A DNA stretch of 64,000 bases, from NCBI GenBank assembly GCA_020026375.1, contig JAHHQN010000002.1, positions 106,467-170,466 on the forward strand, in the 5' to 3' direction. Source of the stretch: Alistipes sp. Lineage in GTDB: Bacteria > Bacteroidota > Bacteroidia > Bacteroidales > Rikenellaceae. The number at the start of each line of letters is the position of its first letter. Position 1 is the stretch's first letter. The position numbers and the translations under genes were made by a program. Shown one piece after another: positions 42,499-51,775 of the stretch. Below the pieces are notes generated by a model, which saw nothing but the letters and a program-made list of their open reading frames with translations, was not told the origin of the DNA and searched no databases.

Positions 42499-44328
42499 TT
42501 AGTTGAACGACTGCATCTCGATGAGTTTGGCGTAGATGCCGTTTCGAGCCATGAGTTCGTTGTGGGTACCCTGCTCGGCGATGCGTCCCTGGTCGATGAC
42601 CACGATGCGGTCGGCATTGTGAATGGTCGACAGACGGTGGGCGATGACCACCGATGTACGGTTCTTGAGCAGCTTGTTGAGGGCGTCCTGCACCAGGGTT
42701 TCGCTCTCGGTGTCGAGTGCCGAGGTGGCCTCGTCGAGAATCAGAATGTCGGGGTTCTTCAAGATGGCGCGCGCGATGGAGAGTCGCTGTCGCTGGCCGC
42801 CCGAGAGTTTCGAGCCGTGGTCGCCGATGTTGGTCTGGTAGCCTTCGGGACACTCGTTGATGAAGGTGTCGGCATTGGCGATGCGTGCCGCCTCGACAAT
42901 CTCCTCGTGCGAAGCCCCCGGACGACCCATGGCGATGTTGTTCTCGATGGTGTCGTTGAACAGCACGGTGTCCTGCGCCACGATGCTCATGTGGGCGCGC
43001 AGGCTGTCCTGCGTGTAGTCCTTGAGCGAGTGGCCGTTGATGAGTACCTCACCCCGGGTGGGGTCGTAGAAGCGGGGAATCAGCTCGCTGAGCGTCGACT
43101 TGCCGCCGCCCGAGGGACCCACCAGCGCCACGGTCTGCCCCTTGGGAATGTCGAACGTGATGTCGTTGATGACCTCTCGCGACGAGTCGTAGGCGAAATG
43201 CACGTCGCGGAACTCGATTTTCGTGTCGAAGTGCTTGAATTCCTTGGCGTCGGGCTTGTCCTTCAGCTCGCTTTCGGAGTCAATAATCGAGAAGATGCGC
43301 TCACCGGCCGCCACACCCTGATTGATGTTGGCGAACTGGTCGATGAAGGTTCTCACCGGACGGGTAATCTGCGAGAACATGGCCACAAAGGCGATGAAGC
43401 CTCCCGGGTCGAGCGAGCCGCGTACGACCAGCGCGCCGCCGAAGACCAGAATGACACCCACGGCCGAGATGCCGAGGAACTCGCTCATGGGCGAGGCCAG
43501 CTGCTGGCGGCGTGCCATTGAGAGCATCAGGCGCGACATGTCGCCGTTGATGTCGTAGAATTTCTTTTCCACATAGGGGGTGGCGTTGTAGCTCTTGATG
43601 ACCTTTACACCCCACAGCGATTCGTCGAGGGTTGATACCAGCTCACCCATACGCTTTTGCGAGGTGCGTGCCGGGTGGCGCAGACGCTTGACGATGTTGC
43701 CGATGATGAGTGCCACCACCGGCAGGAAGAGAATCGAGAAGAGCGACAGCTCCCACGAGATGCCGATCATCATGATGATGTAGAAGATGATGAGGAAGGG
43801 TTCGCGGAAGGCCACCTGAAGGGTGTTGGTGATGCAGAACTGCACCATGTTGACATCGGAGGTGATTTTGGCAATCACGTCGCCCTTCTTCTGGTCGGTG
43901 AAGTAGCCGATGTGCATGTCCATCACCTTGGAGAACATCTGGTTACGCATCTTCTGGAGGGTGCGGGTGCGGAGCTTCTCGACAGTCCATGCGCCCAGGT
44001 ATCTGAACATGTTGCTCAGGAAGCTGATGACGATGGTGACCACGGCCAGCAGTATCAACACGTTCTCCACCTTGAATTCGTCGAAAATCTGGGTGTAGGA
44101 GTAGTTGAACAGCGTGGTGATGTAGGCCTCGTTGAGCTCCAGCGGAGGGAGTTTGTCGACATACTGGAACGCATAGTCGGCATCGAACATGGTGTTGAGT
44201 ATGGGGATAATCAACAGGAAGGTGCACGAATTGAACAGTGCGTAGAGCAGTGAGAATACGAAGTAGGGTATGGCGTATTTTTCGAGAGGTTTGGCAAACT
44301 CCAAAAGCCTCATGTAAGTTTTGAACAT
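42499..44328 (-). CDS. MsbA-like ABC exporter (fused permease and ATPase)
   Basis: This 609-aa protein has an ABC type 1 transmembrane domain with about six helices (~15-330) and then one ATPase domain. Walker A is GPSGGGKST, the signature is LSGGQRQRLSIARA, Walker B is ILILDEATSALD, and the H-loop is VIAHRLST. Organisation and size match MsbA/half-transporters working as dimers; lipid A-core flipping is the likely job given the many LPS genes nearby, but a drug or lipid exporter is possible. Own promoter and terminator. Confidence 0.9.
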   Translation of the reverse strand: MFKTYMRLLEFAKPLEKYAIPYFVFSLLYALFNSCTFLLIIPILNTMFDADYAFQYVDKLPPLELNEAYITTLFNYSYTQIFDEFKVENVLILLAVVTIVISFLSNMFRYLGAWTVEKLRTRTLQKMRNQMFSKVMDMHIGYFTDQKKGDVIAKITSDVNMVQFCITNTLQVAFREPFLIIFYIIMMIGISWELSLFSILFLPVVALIIGNIVKRLRHPARTSQKRMGELVSTLDESLWGVKVIKSYNATPYVEKKFYDINGDMSRLMLSMARRQQLASPMSEFLGISAVGVILVFGGALVVRGSLDPGGFIAFVAMFSQITRPVRTFIDQFANINQGVAAGERIFSIIDSESELKDKPDAKEFKHFDTKIEFRDVHFAYDSSREVINDITFDIPKGQTVALVGPSGGGKSTLSELIPRFYDPTRGEVLINGHSLKDYTQDSLRAHMSIVAQDTVLFNDTIENNIAMGRPGASHEEIVEAARIANADTFINECPEGYQTNIGDHGSKLSGGQRQRLSIARAILKNPDILILDEATSALDTESETLVQDALNKLLKNRTSVVIAHRLSTIHNADRIVVIDQGRIAEQGTHNELMARNGIYAKLIEMQSFN

Positions 44329-44413
44329 TCCGAACAGTTTATTTTGGGTTTTTACGCTATCTTGCGCTCTTCGGGCCGTTGTCGCACTTGTTTGCCGACG
44401 GCCATAATTGTTG

Positions 44414-44421
44414 CAAATATA
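44414..44421 (-). promoter_or_regulatory. candidate -7 element for the MsbA-like gene
   Basis: The minus strand reads TATATTTG, an exact TAnnTTTG match, ~86 bases before the start. No good -33 TTTG is seen. Confidence 0.5.
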
Positions 44422-44497
44422 GTAAATTATTGTTACCCTCGGGCATCAATCTGAAGAACAATACACAGAGTGTGGTGTTTTCGGACAATTTTTACGA

Positions 44498-44532
44498 CGA
44501 GGAGTCTCCGCCTGCCGAGGGGTTACTCCTCG
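44498..44532 (-). terminator. hairpin at the end of rnhA
   Basis: CGAGGAGT pairs with ACTCCTCG; one arm lies in the last codons and stop of rnhA (44523-44532). No T-run follows on the minus strand, so termination is uncertain. Confidence 0.35.
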
Positions 44533-44981
44533 CGGTAGCCCGTGTCGTCGGCGTGGTGGGCCTTGTCGTTGGCGGCGGCCACGGCCAGTTGGTCACAACG
44601 GTTGTTTTCCACGGTTTCGGCGTGGCCCTTGACCCACACGAAACGCACATGGTGGCGGCGGTAGATTTTCAGAAAGCGCGCCCACAAATCGGGGTTTTTC
44701 TTCTGTGCGAACGCCTTGCGTTCCCAGCCGAAGACCCAGCCCTTGCTCACTGCGTCGACCACATATTTCGAGTCGGAATAGATGGTCACCTCGGAGCCGG
44801 GGAATTTCAGTTGTTCGAGGGCCACACACACGGCCATGAGCTCCATGCGGTTGTTGGTCGTCAGACGGAATCCCTGCGAGAGTTCCTTGCGGTGGGGCCC
44901 CGACAGGAGGACGACACCGTAGCCTCCGGGACCGGGATTGCCCAGCGACGAACCGTCGGTGTAGATGGTGATAGATGGCAA
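44523..44981 (-). CDS. rnhA: ribonuclease HI
   Basis: This 152-aa enzyme has the full RNase H active site: Asp9 in YTDGSS, Glu47 in NNRMEL, Asp70 in YSDSKY, His120 in WVKGHA and Asp130. It removes the RNA strand of RNA-DNA hybrids, including primers and R-loops. Size fits the bacterial type I enzyme. It lies 93 bases downstream of valS, with the valS terminator between. Confidence 0.96.
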   Translation of the reverse strand: MPSITIYTDGSSLGNPGPGGYGVVLLSGPHRKELSQGFRLTTNNRMELMAVCVALEQLKFPGSEVTIYSDSKYVVDAVSKGWVFGWERKAFAQKKNPDLWARFLKIYRRHHVRFVWVKGHAETVENNRCDQLAVAAANDKAHHADDTGYREE

Positions 44982-45023
44982 AATACTTGATTTATAGTGG
45001 TTTGTAACTGACTGTGGAATATA

Positions 45024-45064
45024 AAAAAACGTCCTTCCCGTTTTGCAGGGAAGGACATTTTTGG
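45024..45064 (-). terminator. terminator of valS
   Basis: GTCCTTCCC pairs with GGGAAGGAC around GTTTTGCA; the plus-strand A-run gives T's on the minus strand. It starts 11 bases past the valS stop. Confidence 0.8.
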
Positions 45065-45074
45065 GGATAAACGC

Positions 45075-47702
45075 TTAGGCCAGAGCTTCCAACTGCGCCT
45101 TGATGGCTGCAATCTTGGCTTCGGCGTCGCTCTTCTTGGCGTTCTCGTTGGCAACGACCTTTTCGGGTGCGTTGTTCACGAAACGCTCGTTGGAGAGTTT
45201 CTTCATTACGCTGGCCAGGAAGCCCTCGTAGTACTTCAAATCCTCGGCCAGCTTCTTGCGCTCGGCCTCCACGTCGATTTTGCCCGACATGGGTACGAAG
45301 TACTGGGTGGTCTTGACCATGAAGGCGGCTGCCGCGGGGTCTTTCTCCTCGACGAATGCCACCTCCGAGAGGTTGGCCATCTTCTTCATCAGGGGAACAA
45401 ACTCCTCGGGGAAGTTCTCGTCGCGAATGACGTTGAGTGTCAGCTCCTCCTTCTGGGGCAGGTTCTTCTGGTTGCGGATATTTCTCACCGACGAGATGAC
45501 CTCGCGGGCCAGCTCAAAGCGGGCGAGCAGCTGCTTGTCGGCGGTTCTGAGCGCGGGCATCTGTGCCAGACAGATGGTCTCGCCCTCGTTGCGGGGTTCG
45601 AGATCCTGCCAGATTTCCTCGGTGACGAAGGGCATGAAGGGGTGCAGCGTGCGCATCAGCATGTCGAAGAAGCGGCGTGTGGCCTTCATGGTCTGGGCAT
45701 CGGTGGGTGCGCCGTAGGCGGGCTTCACCATCTCGAGGTACTGACCGCTGAAGTCGTCCCAGAACAGACGGTAGACGGTCATGCAGGCCTCCGAGATGCG
45801 GTACGACTTGAAGTCGGCCTCCACTTCGGCCAGCACCTCGTTCAGACGCTCGTCGAACCACTCCACGGCCTTGCGCTCCGTGTCGCCCTGTGCGGCGTTC
45901 TCGTCCACCGACCAGCCGTTGACCAGGCGGTAGGCGTTCCAAATCTTGTTGCCGAAGTTGCGGCCCTGCTCGCAGAGCGACTCGTCGAACATCACGTCGT
46001 TGCCGGCCGACGACGACATCAGCATGGCCATACGCATGCCGTCGGCACCGTACTGGGCAATCAGGTCGAGCGGGTCGGGCGAGTTGCCCAGCTGCTTTGA
46101 CATCTTGCGGCCGATCTTGTCGCGCACGATACCCGTGAAGTAGACGTTCTTGAAGGGCATGGCGTCGCGGTACTCGTAGCCGGCCATAATCATTCGGGCC
46201 ACCCAGAAGAAGATGATGTCGGGACCGGTCACCAGGTCGTTGGTGGGGTAGTAGTACTCAATCTCCTTGTTGTGGGGGTCGCGTATGCCGTCGAACACCG
46301 AGATGGGCCACAGCCACGACGAGAACCAGGTGTCGAGTACGTCCTCGTCCTGACGCAGGTCGGCGAGCTGCAACGAAGCGTCACCGCTCTTCTCGCGGGC
46401 CAGCTCCAGTGCCTTTTCGGCGGTCTCGGCCACTACATAGCCGCCCTTGGGGAGGTAGTAGGCCGGAATGCGCTGACCCCACCACAGCTGACGCGAGATA
46501 CACCAGTCCTTGATGTTCTCCATCCAGTGGCGGTAGGTGTTCTTGTATTTTTCGGGTACAAACTTGATTTCGTCCTCCATCACGGCGCGGGTGGCGGGCT
46601 TGGCCAGATCCTCCATCGAGAGGAACCACTGCATCGAGAGCTTGGGCTCGATGACTACGCCCGTACGCTCCGAGTAACCCACGTTGTTGGTGTAGTCCTC
46701 GGTCTTCTCGAGCAGGCCTGCGGCGGCCAGCTCGCCTTCGATTTTCTTGCGCACCTCGAAGCGGTCTTCGCCCACGTACATGCCCACCTTGTCGTTGATG
46801 GTGCCGTCGTCGTTGAAGATGTCGATGGTCTCCAGGCCGTACTTCTCGCCCAGCATGTAGTCGTTCACGTCGTGTGCCGGAGTGACCTTCAGGGCACCGG
46901 TACCAAACTCGATGTCGACATACTCGTCGCGAATGACGGGAATCGAGCGGCCGACCAGCGGCACGATGACGCGTGCGTTCTCGGGCAGCGACTTGTAACG
47001 CTCGTCGTTGGGGTTGACACACAGTGCCGTGTCACCCAGAATGGTCTCGGGACGGGTGGTGGCCACAATCAGGGCCTTGTCACTGCCTTCCAGCATGTAG
47101 CGCAGGTAGTAGAGCTTGCCGTGCGACTCCTTGAAGATTACCTCCTCGTCCGAGAGGGCGGTCTTTGCCGAGGGGTCCCAGTTGACCATTCTCACACCGC
47201 GGTAGATCTTTCCCTTCTGATAAAGGTCACAGAATACCTTGATGACGCCTTCGGTGCGGGCGTCGTCCATCGTGAAGCAGGTGCGGTCCCAGTCGCACGA
47301 AGCACCCAGTTTGCGCAGCTGCTGGAGAATCACGCCGCCGTACTTCTCCTTCCATTCCCATGCGTATTTGAGGAACTCCTCGCGGGTGAGCGACGATTTC
47401 TCGATGCCCTGCTTCTGCAGCATGGCTACCACCTTGGCCTCGGTGGCAATCGACGCGTGGTCCATGCCGGGAACCCAGCATGCGTTCTTGCCCGACATGC
47501 GGGCGCGGCGTACCAGTACGTCCTGCAGGGTGTTGTTGAGCATGTGGCCCATGTGGAGCATACCGGTCACATTGGGGGGAGGAATGACGATGGTGTAGGG
47601 TTCCCGTTCATCGGGTTCAGAGTGGAAAATATCGTGACCGATCCAATAGTCATACCATTTAGCCTCTATCTCTTGAGGGGCATATTTGTCTGCGATTTGC
47701 AT
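45075..47702 (-). CDS. valS: valyl-tRNA synthetase
   Basis: The 875-aa enzyme is read from the ATG at 47702 (QIADKYAPQEIEAKWYDYW follows); an ATG at 47720 adds six residues. HIGH-type PPPNVTGMLHMGHML lies near residue 45, the editing domain follows, and KMSKQLGNSPDP is the KMSKS loop. A C-terminal coiled coil (KLAEDLKYYEGFLASVM onward) is the ValS tRNA-binding arm. It charges tRNA-Val. Divergent from lon. Confidence 0.97.
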   Translation of the reverse strand: MQIADKYAPQEIEAKWYDYWIGHDIFHSEPDEREPYTIVIPPPNVTGMLHMGHMLNNTLQDVLVRRARMSGKNACWVPGMDHASIATEAKVVAMLQKQGIEKSSLTREEFLKYAWEWKEKYGGVILQQLRKLGASCDWDRTCFTMDDARTEGVIKVFCDLYQKGKIYRGVRMVNWDPSAKTALSDEEVIFKESHGKLYYLRYMLEGSDKALIVATTRPETILGDTALCVNPNDERYKSLPENARVIVPLVGRSIPVIRDEYVDIEFGTGALKVTPAHDVNDYMLGEKYGLETIDIFNDDGTINDKVGMYVGEDRFEVRKKIEGELAAAGLLEKTEDYTNNVGYSERTGVVIEPKLSMQWFLSMEDLAKPATRAVMEDEIKFVPEKYKNTYRHWMENIKDWCISRQLWWGQRIPAYYLPKGGYVVAETAEKALELAREKSGDASLQLADLRQDEDVLDTWFSSWLWPISVFDGIRDPHNKEIEYYYPTNDLVTGPDIIFFWVARMIMAGYEYRDAMPFKNVYFTGIVRDKIGRKMSKQLGNSPDPLDLIAQYGADGMRMAMLMSSSAGNDVMFDESLCEQGRNFGNKIWNAYRLVNGWSVDENAAQGDTERKAVEWFDERLNEVLAEVEADFKSYRISEACMTVYRLFWDDFSGQYLEMVKPAYGAPTDAQTMKATRRFFDMLMRTLHPFMPFVTEEIWQDLEPRNEGETICLAQMPALRTADKQLLARFELAREVISSVRNIRNQKNLPQKEELTLNVIRDENFPEEFVPLMKKMANLSEVAFVEEKDPAAAAFMVKTTQYFVPMSGKIDVEAERKKLAEDLKYYEGFLASVMKKLSNERFVNNAPEKVVANENAKKSDAEAKIAAIKAQLEALA

Positions 47703-47735
47703 AGCGCGTTGAATTAACATTAATGTTTTGAGGTG

Positions 47736-47743
47736 CAAAGTTA
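47736..47743 (-). promoter_or_regulatory. candidate -7 element for valS
   Basis: The minus strand reads TAACTTTG, matching TAnnTTTG. The start site would be ~27 bases before the ATG at 47702, which supports that start or the 47720 one. No clear -33 element. Confidence 0.5.
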
Positions 47744-47787
47744 TTAACAATCTGTGAAAGATAAAATAAAAATTCATTAAAATTCGT

Positions 47788-47795
47788 TACCTTTG
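47788..47795 (+). promoter_or_regulatory. candidate -7 element for lon
   Basis: TACCTTTG matches TAnnTTTG. Transcription would start near 47802, so the ATG at 47826 is the start and the in-frame codon at 47793 is not. No clear TTTG at -33. Confidence 0.55.
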
Positions 47796-47825
47796 CAACA
47801 TATTTATTTGCAGGATAGGAAAACT

Positions 47826-50255
47826 ATGAGTAAAAAAGATAAGATAGAAACGTTTGAAGTAGACGATTTGAACCTGGTGCCGGAGCTTGTCGACGGCAAG
47901 CACCGTGTCATTCCGATAGTGACCGGCGGCGACGAAACACAGGAGGAAACAGAACTTCCCGACACATTGCCCATTCTCACCCTGCGCAGCTCGGTGCTCT
48001 TCCCCGGCGCGATAACCCCCATCACGGTGGGTCGCGACAAGAGCATTGCGCTGGTCAGAGCCGTGAACGCCGAGGGCGGTCTGCTGGGCGCTGTGCTGCA
48101 GCGCGAGAGCGAGGTGGAGATACCCACCCCCGAAGACATGTATAAGGTGGGTACGGCCGCCCGTATCATCAAGATTCTCGAGATGCCCAACGGCAACCTC
48201 ACGGTGATACTCAACGGACTGGAGAAAATCGAAATCTGTGAGTATGTGGCCACCGAGCCTTATTTCACGGCGCGTGTGACCGCCCTGCGCGACACCGCCC
48301 CCGACATGAACAGCATGGAGTTCGAGGCGCTCGTGGACTCGATTCGCGACGTGGCACTCAACATCATCAACATCTCCTCGTCGATGCCCAAGGAGGCGGC
48401 CTTCGCCATCAAGAACATCGACTCGAAGCGCGGCATCATCAATTTCATCTGCTCCAACATGGAACTCTCGGACGACGACCGTCAGTCGTTGCTCGAAGCC
48501 CCCGGTTTGCTGGCGCGTGCGCGCAAACTGCTCGAGATTCTCATTCGCGAGCAGCAGCTGGCCGATCTCAAGAACGAGATTCAGGAGCGTGTGAAGCAGG
48601 AAATCGACAAGCAGCAGCGCGACTACTACCTCCAGCAGCAGATGCGTACCATTCAGGACGAGCTGGGCGACGGCGAAGATGCCGAAATCGAGAAGATGCG
48701 CGAGCAGGCCAAGAAGAAGAACTGGCCCAAAGAGGTGGGTGAGACCTTCGAGAAGGAGTTGCAGAAGGTCGAGCGTCTGAATCCCGCCGTGGCGGAGTAT
48801 TCGGTGCAGATGACCTACCTCCAGCTGCTGCTCGAGCTGCCGTGGAACGATGTGACCACCGACAACCTCGACCTCAAGTGCGCACGCGAGCAGCTCGACC
48901 GCGACCACTTCGGACTCGAGGAGGTAAAGGAGCGTATCCTGGAGCATCTGGCCGTGCTGAAACTCAAGGGTGACCTCAAGTCGCCCATCATCTGCCTCTA
49001 CGGCGCACCCGGTGTGGGCAAGACCTCGCTCGGCAAGTCGGTTGCGGCAGCCCTGAATCGCAAGTTCGGCCGCATCTCGCTGGGCGGTCTGCACGACGAG
49101 TCGGAAATCCGCGGCCACCGTCGCACCTACATCGGTGCCATGCCCGGACGTATTATCCAGACCATCAAGCGTTGCGGTTCGTCGAACCCCGTGATTATCC
49201 TCGACGAGGTGGACAAAATCACGGTGTCGAACCACGGTGACCCGTCGAGCGCACTGCTCGAGGTGCTCGACCCCGAACAGAACACCACCTTCCACGACAA
49301 CTACATCGACATGGAGTATGACCTGTCGAAGGTGCTCTTCATCGCCACGGCCAACAACGTGGGTAACATCGCCCCCGCTCTGCGCGACCGTATGGAGATG
49401 ATCAACATTGCCGGTTACCTCATGGAGGAGAAGGTCGAAATCGCACGCCGTCACCTGCTGCCCAAGCAGTGCGAGCTGCACGGTGTGAAGACCGACCAGC
49501 TGGTGATGTCGGACAGCCTTATCGAGAAAATCATTTCGCAATATACCCGCGAGGCCGGTGTCCGCTCGCTCGACAAGCACATCGCCAAGATTGCGCGTGC
49601 GCGCGCCAAGCACATCGCCTTCGAGGAGGACTTCCGCGCCGAACTCTCGGCCGAAGATGTGGAGAAGGTGCTCGGCAAACCCAAATTCCTCAATGAGGAG
49701 TATGAGGTGGCCGGCATGACCGGTGTGGTGACGGGTCTGGCATGGACGGAGGTCGGCGGCGACATATTATATATAGAGTCGTGTCTGACTCCCGGCAAGG
49801 GCATGCTGAGCCTGACGGGCAATCTGGGCGACGTGATGAAGGAGTCGGCCACCATCGCCTTCGAGTGGGTGAAGGCCCACTACGAGGAGCTGGGCATCGA
49901 CCCCGAGAAGTTCACCAAATGCGACCTGAATATCCACGTGCCCGAGGGTGCCATTCCCAAGGACGGACCTTCGGCCGGCATCACGATGGTTACCTCCATC
50001 GTGTCGACCTACACGGGCCGCAAGGTGAAGGACCGCATCGCCATGACGGGCGAGACCACCCTGCGCGGCAGAGTGACTCCTGTGGGCGGTGTGAAGGAGA
50101 AGATTCTGGCGGCCAAGCGTGCCGGCATCACCGATATCCTGCTCTCGGAGGAGAACCGCAAGGACATCGAGGAAATCAAACCCGAATATGTCGAGGGTGT
50201 GACCTTCCATTATGTAAAGACCAACCAAGACGTGCTGAACACAGCACTTGTGTAA
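47826..50255 (+). CDS. lon: ATP-dependent protease Lon
   Basis: This 809-aa LonA protease has an N-terminal substrate domain (LPDTLPILTLRSSVLFPGAI), an AAA+ module with Walker A GAPGVGKTSLG and Walker B VIILDEVDK, and the protease domain with the catalytic dyad Ser716 in DGPSAGIT and Lys759 in GGVKEKIL. It degrades misfolded and regulatory proteins. The kdsB start follows after one base, so lon heads a lon-kdsB-kdsA-kdsD unit. Confidence 0.97.
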   Translation: MSKKDKIETFEVDDLNLVPELVDGKHRVIPIVTGGDETQEETELPDTLPILTLRSSVLFPGAITPITVGRDKSIALVRAVNAEGGLLGAVLQRESEVEIPTPEDMYKVGTAARIIKILEMPNGNLTVILNGLEKIEICEYVATEPYFTARVTALRDTAPDMNSMEFEALVDSIRDVALNIINISSSMPKEAAFAIKNIDSKRGIINFICSNMELSDDDRQSLLEAPGLLARARKLLEILIREQQLADLKNEIQERVKQEIDKQQRDYYLQQQMRTIQDELGDGEDAEIEKMREQAKKKNWPKEVGETFEKELQKVERLNPAVAEYSVQMTYLQLLLELPWNDVTTDNLDLKCAREQLDRDHFGLEEVKERILEHLAVLKLKGDLKSPIICLYGAPGVGKTSLGKSVAAALNRKFGRISLGGLHDESEIRGHRRTYIGAMPGRIIQTIKRCGSSNPVIILDEVDKITVSNHGDPSSALLEVLDPEQNTTFHDNYIDMEYDLSKVLFIATANNVGNIAPALRDRMEMINIAGYLMEEKVEIARRHLLPKQCELHGVKTDQLVMSDSLIEKIISQYTREAGVRSLDKHIAKIARARAKHIAFEEDFRAELSAEDVEKVLGKPKFLNEEYEVAGMTGVVTGLAWTEVGGDILYIESCLTPGKGMLSLTGNLGDVMKESATIAFEWVKAHYEELGIDPEKFTKCDLNIHVPEGAIPKDGPSAGITMVTSIVSTYTGRKVKDRIAMTGETTLRGRVTPVGGVKEKILAAKRAGITDILLSEENRKDIEEIKPEYVEGVTFHYVKTNQDVLNTALV

Positions 50256-50256
50256 T

Positions 50257-51018
50257 ATGAAGTTTATAGCTATTATCCCTGCGCGTTATGCTTCTACGCG
50301 CTTCCCGGCAAAGCCGCTGGCCGTGCTGGGCGGTAAGACCGTCATTCAGAGGGTCTACGAACAGGTGTCCGCCGTCATGGACGACACGGTGGTGGCCACC
50401 GACGACGAACGAATCTACGAAGCCGTAAAATCGTTCGGCGGCAAGGTGGTGATGACCTCCACGGAGCACCGCAGCGGTACCGACCGCTGCCGCGAGGCGT
50501 ATATCCGCCAGGGGGAGGAGTTCGATGTGGTCATCAATGTGCAGGGCGACGAGCCTTTTATCCGCCGCTCGCAGATCGAGACCGTGAAGCGCTGCTTCGA
50601 CGACGAGAAGGTCGACATCGCCACACTGGTCAAACCCTTCACCGAGGCCGACGGTCTCGAGGCGCTGGAAAACCCCAACTCACCGAAGGTGGTGCTCGAC
50701 GACGAGTGCCGCGCCCTCTATTTCTCGCGTTCGGTGATTCCCTACCTGCGCGGCGTGCCGCGCGAGGAGTGGCTCGCGAAGCACACCTTCTACAAACACA
50801 TCGGCCTCTATGCCTTCCGCACCCGCGCCCTCATGGAGGTGACCTCCCTGCCGCAGTCGTCGCTCGAGAAAGCCGAGTCGCTGGAGCAGTTGCGCTGGTT
50901 GCAGAACGGCTACAAGATAGGTGTCGGCATCTCCGATGTCGAGACCATCGGCATCGACACGCCCGAGGATTTGGCGCGTGCCGAGGAGTTTTTGAAACAT
51001 CATACCGAATTTAACTGA
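50257..51018 (+). CDS. kdsB: CMP-Kdo synthetase (3-deoxy-manno-octulosonate cytidylyltransferase)
   Basis: This 253-aa protein is read from the ATG at 50257; it opens KFIAIIPARYASTRFPAKPL, the nucleotide-binding block of KdsB. HRSGTDRC and VINVQGDEPFI follow in order, then PRVEWLAKH-type helices (REEWLAKHTFYKHIGLYAF). It activates Kdo with CTP for LPS inner-core assembly. Translation is probably coupled to lon (1-base gap). Confidence 0.96.
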   Translation: MKFIAIIPARYASTRFPAKPLAVLGGKTVIQRVYEQVSAVMDDTVVATDDERIYEAVKSFGGKVVMTSTEHRSGTDRCREAYIRQGEEFDVVINVQGDEPFIRRSQIETVKRCFDDEKVDIATLVKPFTEADGLEALENPNSPKVVLDDECRALYFSRSVIPYLRGVPREEWLAKHTFYKHIGLYAFRTRALMEVTSLPQSSLEKAESLEQLRWLQNGYKIGVGISDVETIGIDTPEDLARAEEFLKHHTEFN

Positions 51019-51025
51019 TAGAATC

Positions 51026-51775
51026 ATGAAGTTTATCGCCGGACCATGTGTAATCGAATCTGCCGAGTTGCTCAACGCCGTGGCAGAGAAAATCGTTGCC
51101 ATCAACCGCAATCTCGGCACCGATATTATATTTAAAGCCTCGTTCGACAAGGCCAACCGCACCTCGCTCACCTCGTTCCGCGGACCGGGACTCGAGAAGG
51201 GGCTTCAGATGCTCCACGACGTGAAGTCGAAGTGGGGACTGAAACTGCTGACCGATATCCATGAGTCGTGGCAGGCCGCACCTGTGGGTGAGGTGGTCGA
51301 CGTGATTCAGATTCCGGCGTTTCTGTGCCGTCAGACCGACCTGCTGGTCGCTGCCGCCGCCACCGGAAAAATCGTGAACATCAAGAAGGCGCAGTTCCTG
51401 TCGGGTGCCGACATGAAATACCCCTACGAGAAGGCGCTCCATTCGGGTGCTTCGGAAATCTGGCTCACCGAGCGCGGCAACATCTACGGCTACAACAATC
51501 TGGTGGTCGACTTCCGCAACATTCCCGACATGCTGGGCATCGCCCCCACCGTGGTCATGGACTGCACCCACTCGGTGCAGCGTCCGGGTGCCGCAGGCGG
51601 CAAGACGGGCGGCAACCGCGAATTTGTCCCCTCGATGGCGCTGGCAGCCAAGGCTTTCGGTGCCAACGGCTTCTTCTTCGAGGTACACCCCGATCCCGAC
51701 AACGCCAAGAGTGACGGCCCCAACATGTTGAGATTGGAGGATTTGGAATCGCTAATCAAAAAGTTACTGTCATGA
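51026..51775 (+). CDS. kdsA: Kdo-8-phosphate synthase
   Basis: This 249-aa TIM-barrel enzyme matches KdsA: MKFIAGPCVIES, then FKASFDKANRTS, RGPGLEKGL, and MDCTHSVQRPG. It condenses arabinose-5-phosphate with phosphoenolpyruvate. GPCVIES with Cys8 suggests a metal-binding type, but other ligands were not checked. It overlaps kdsD by 4 bases. Confidence 0.96.
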   Translation: MKFIAGPCVIESAELLNAVAEKIVAINRNLGTDIIFKASFDKANRTSLTSFRGPGLEKGLQMLHDVKSKWGLKLLTDIHESWQAAPVGEVVDVIQIPAFLCRQTDLLVAAAATGKIVNIKKAQFLSGADMKYPYEKALHSGASEIWLTERGNIYGYNNLVVDFRNIPDMLGIAPTVVMDCTHSVQRPGAAGGKTGGNREFVPSMALAAKAFGANGFFFEVHPDPDNAKSDGPNMLRLEDLESLIKKLLS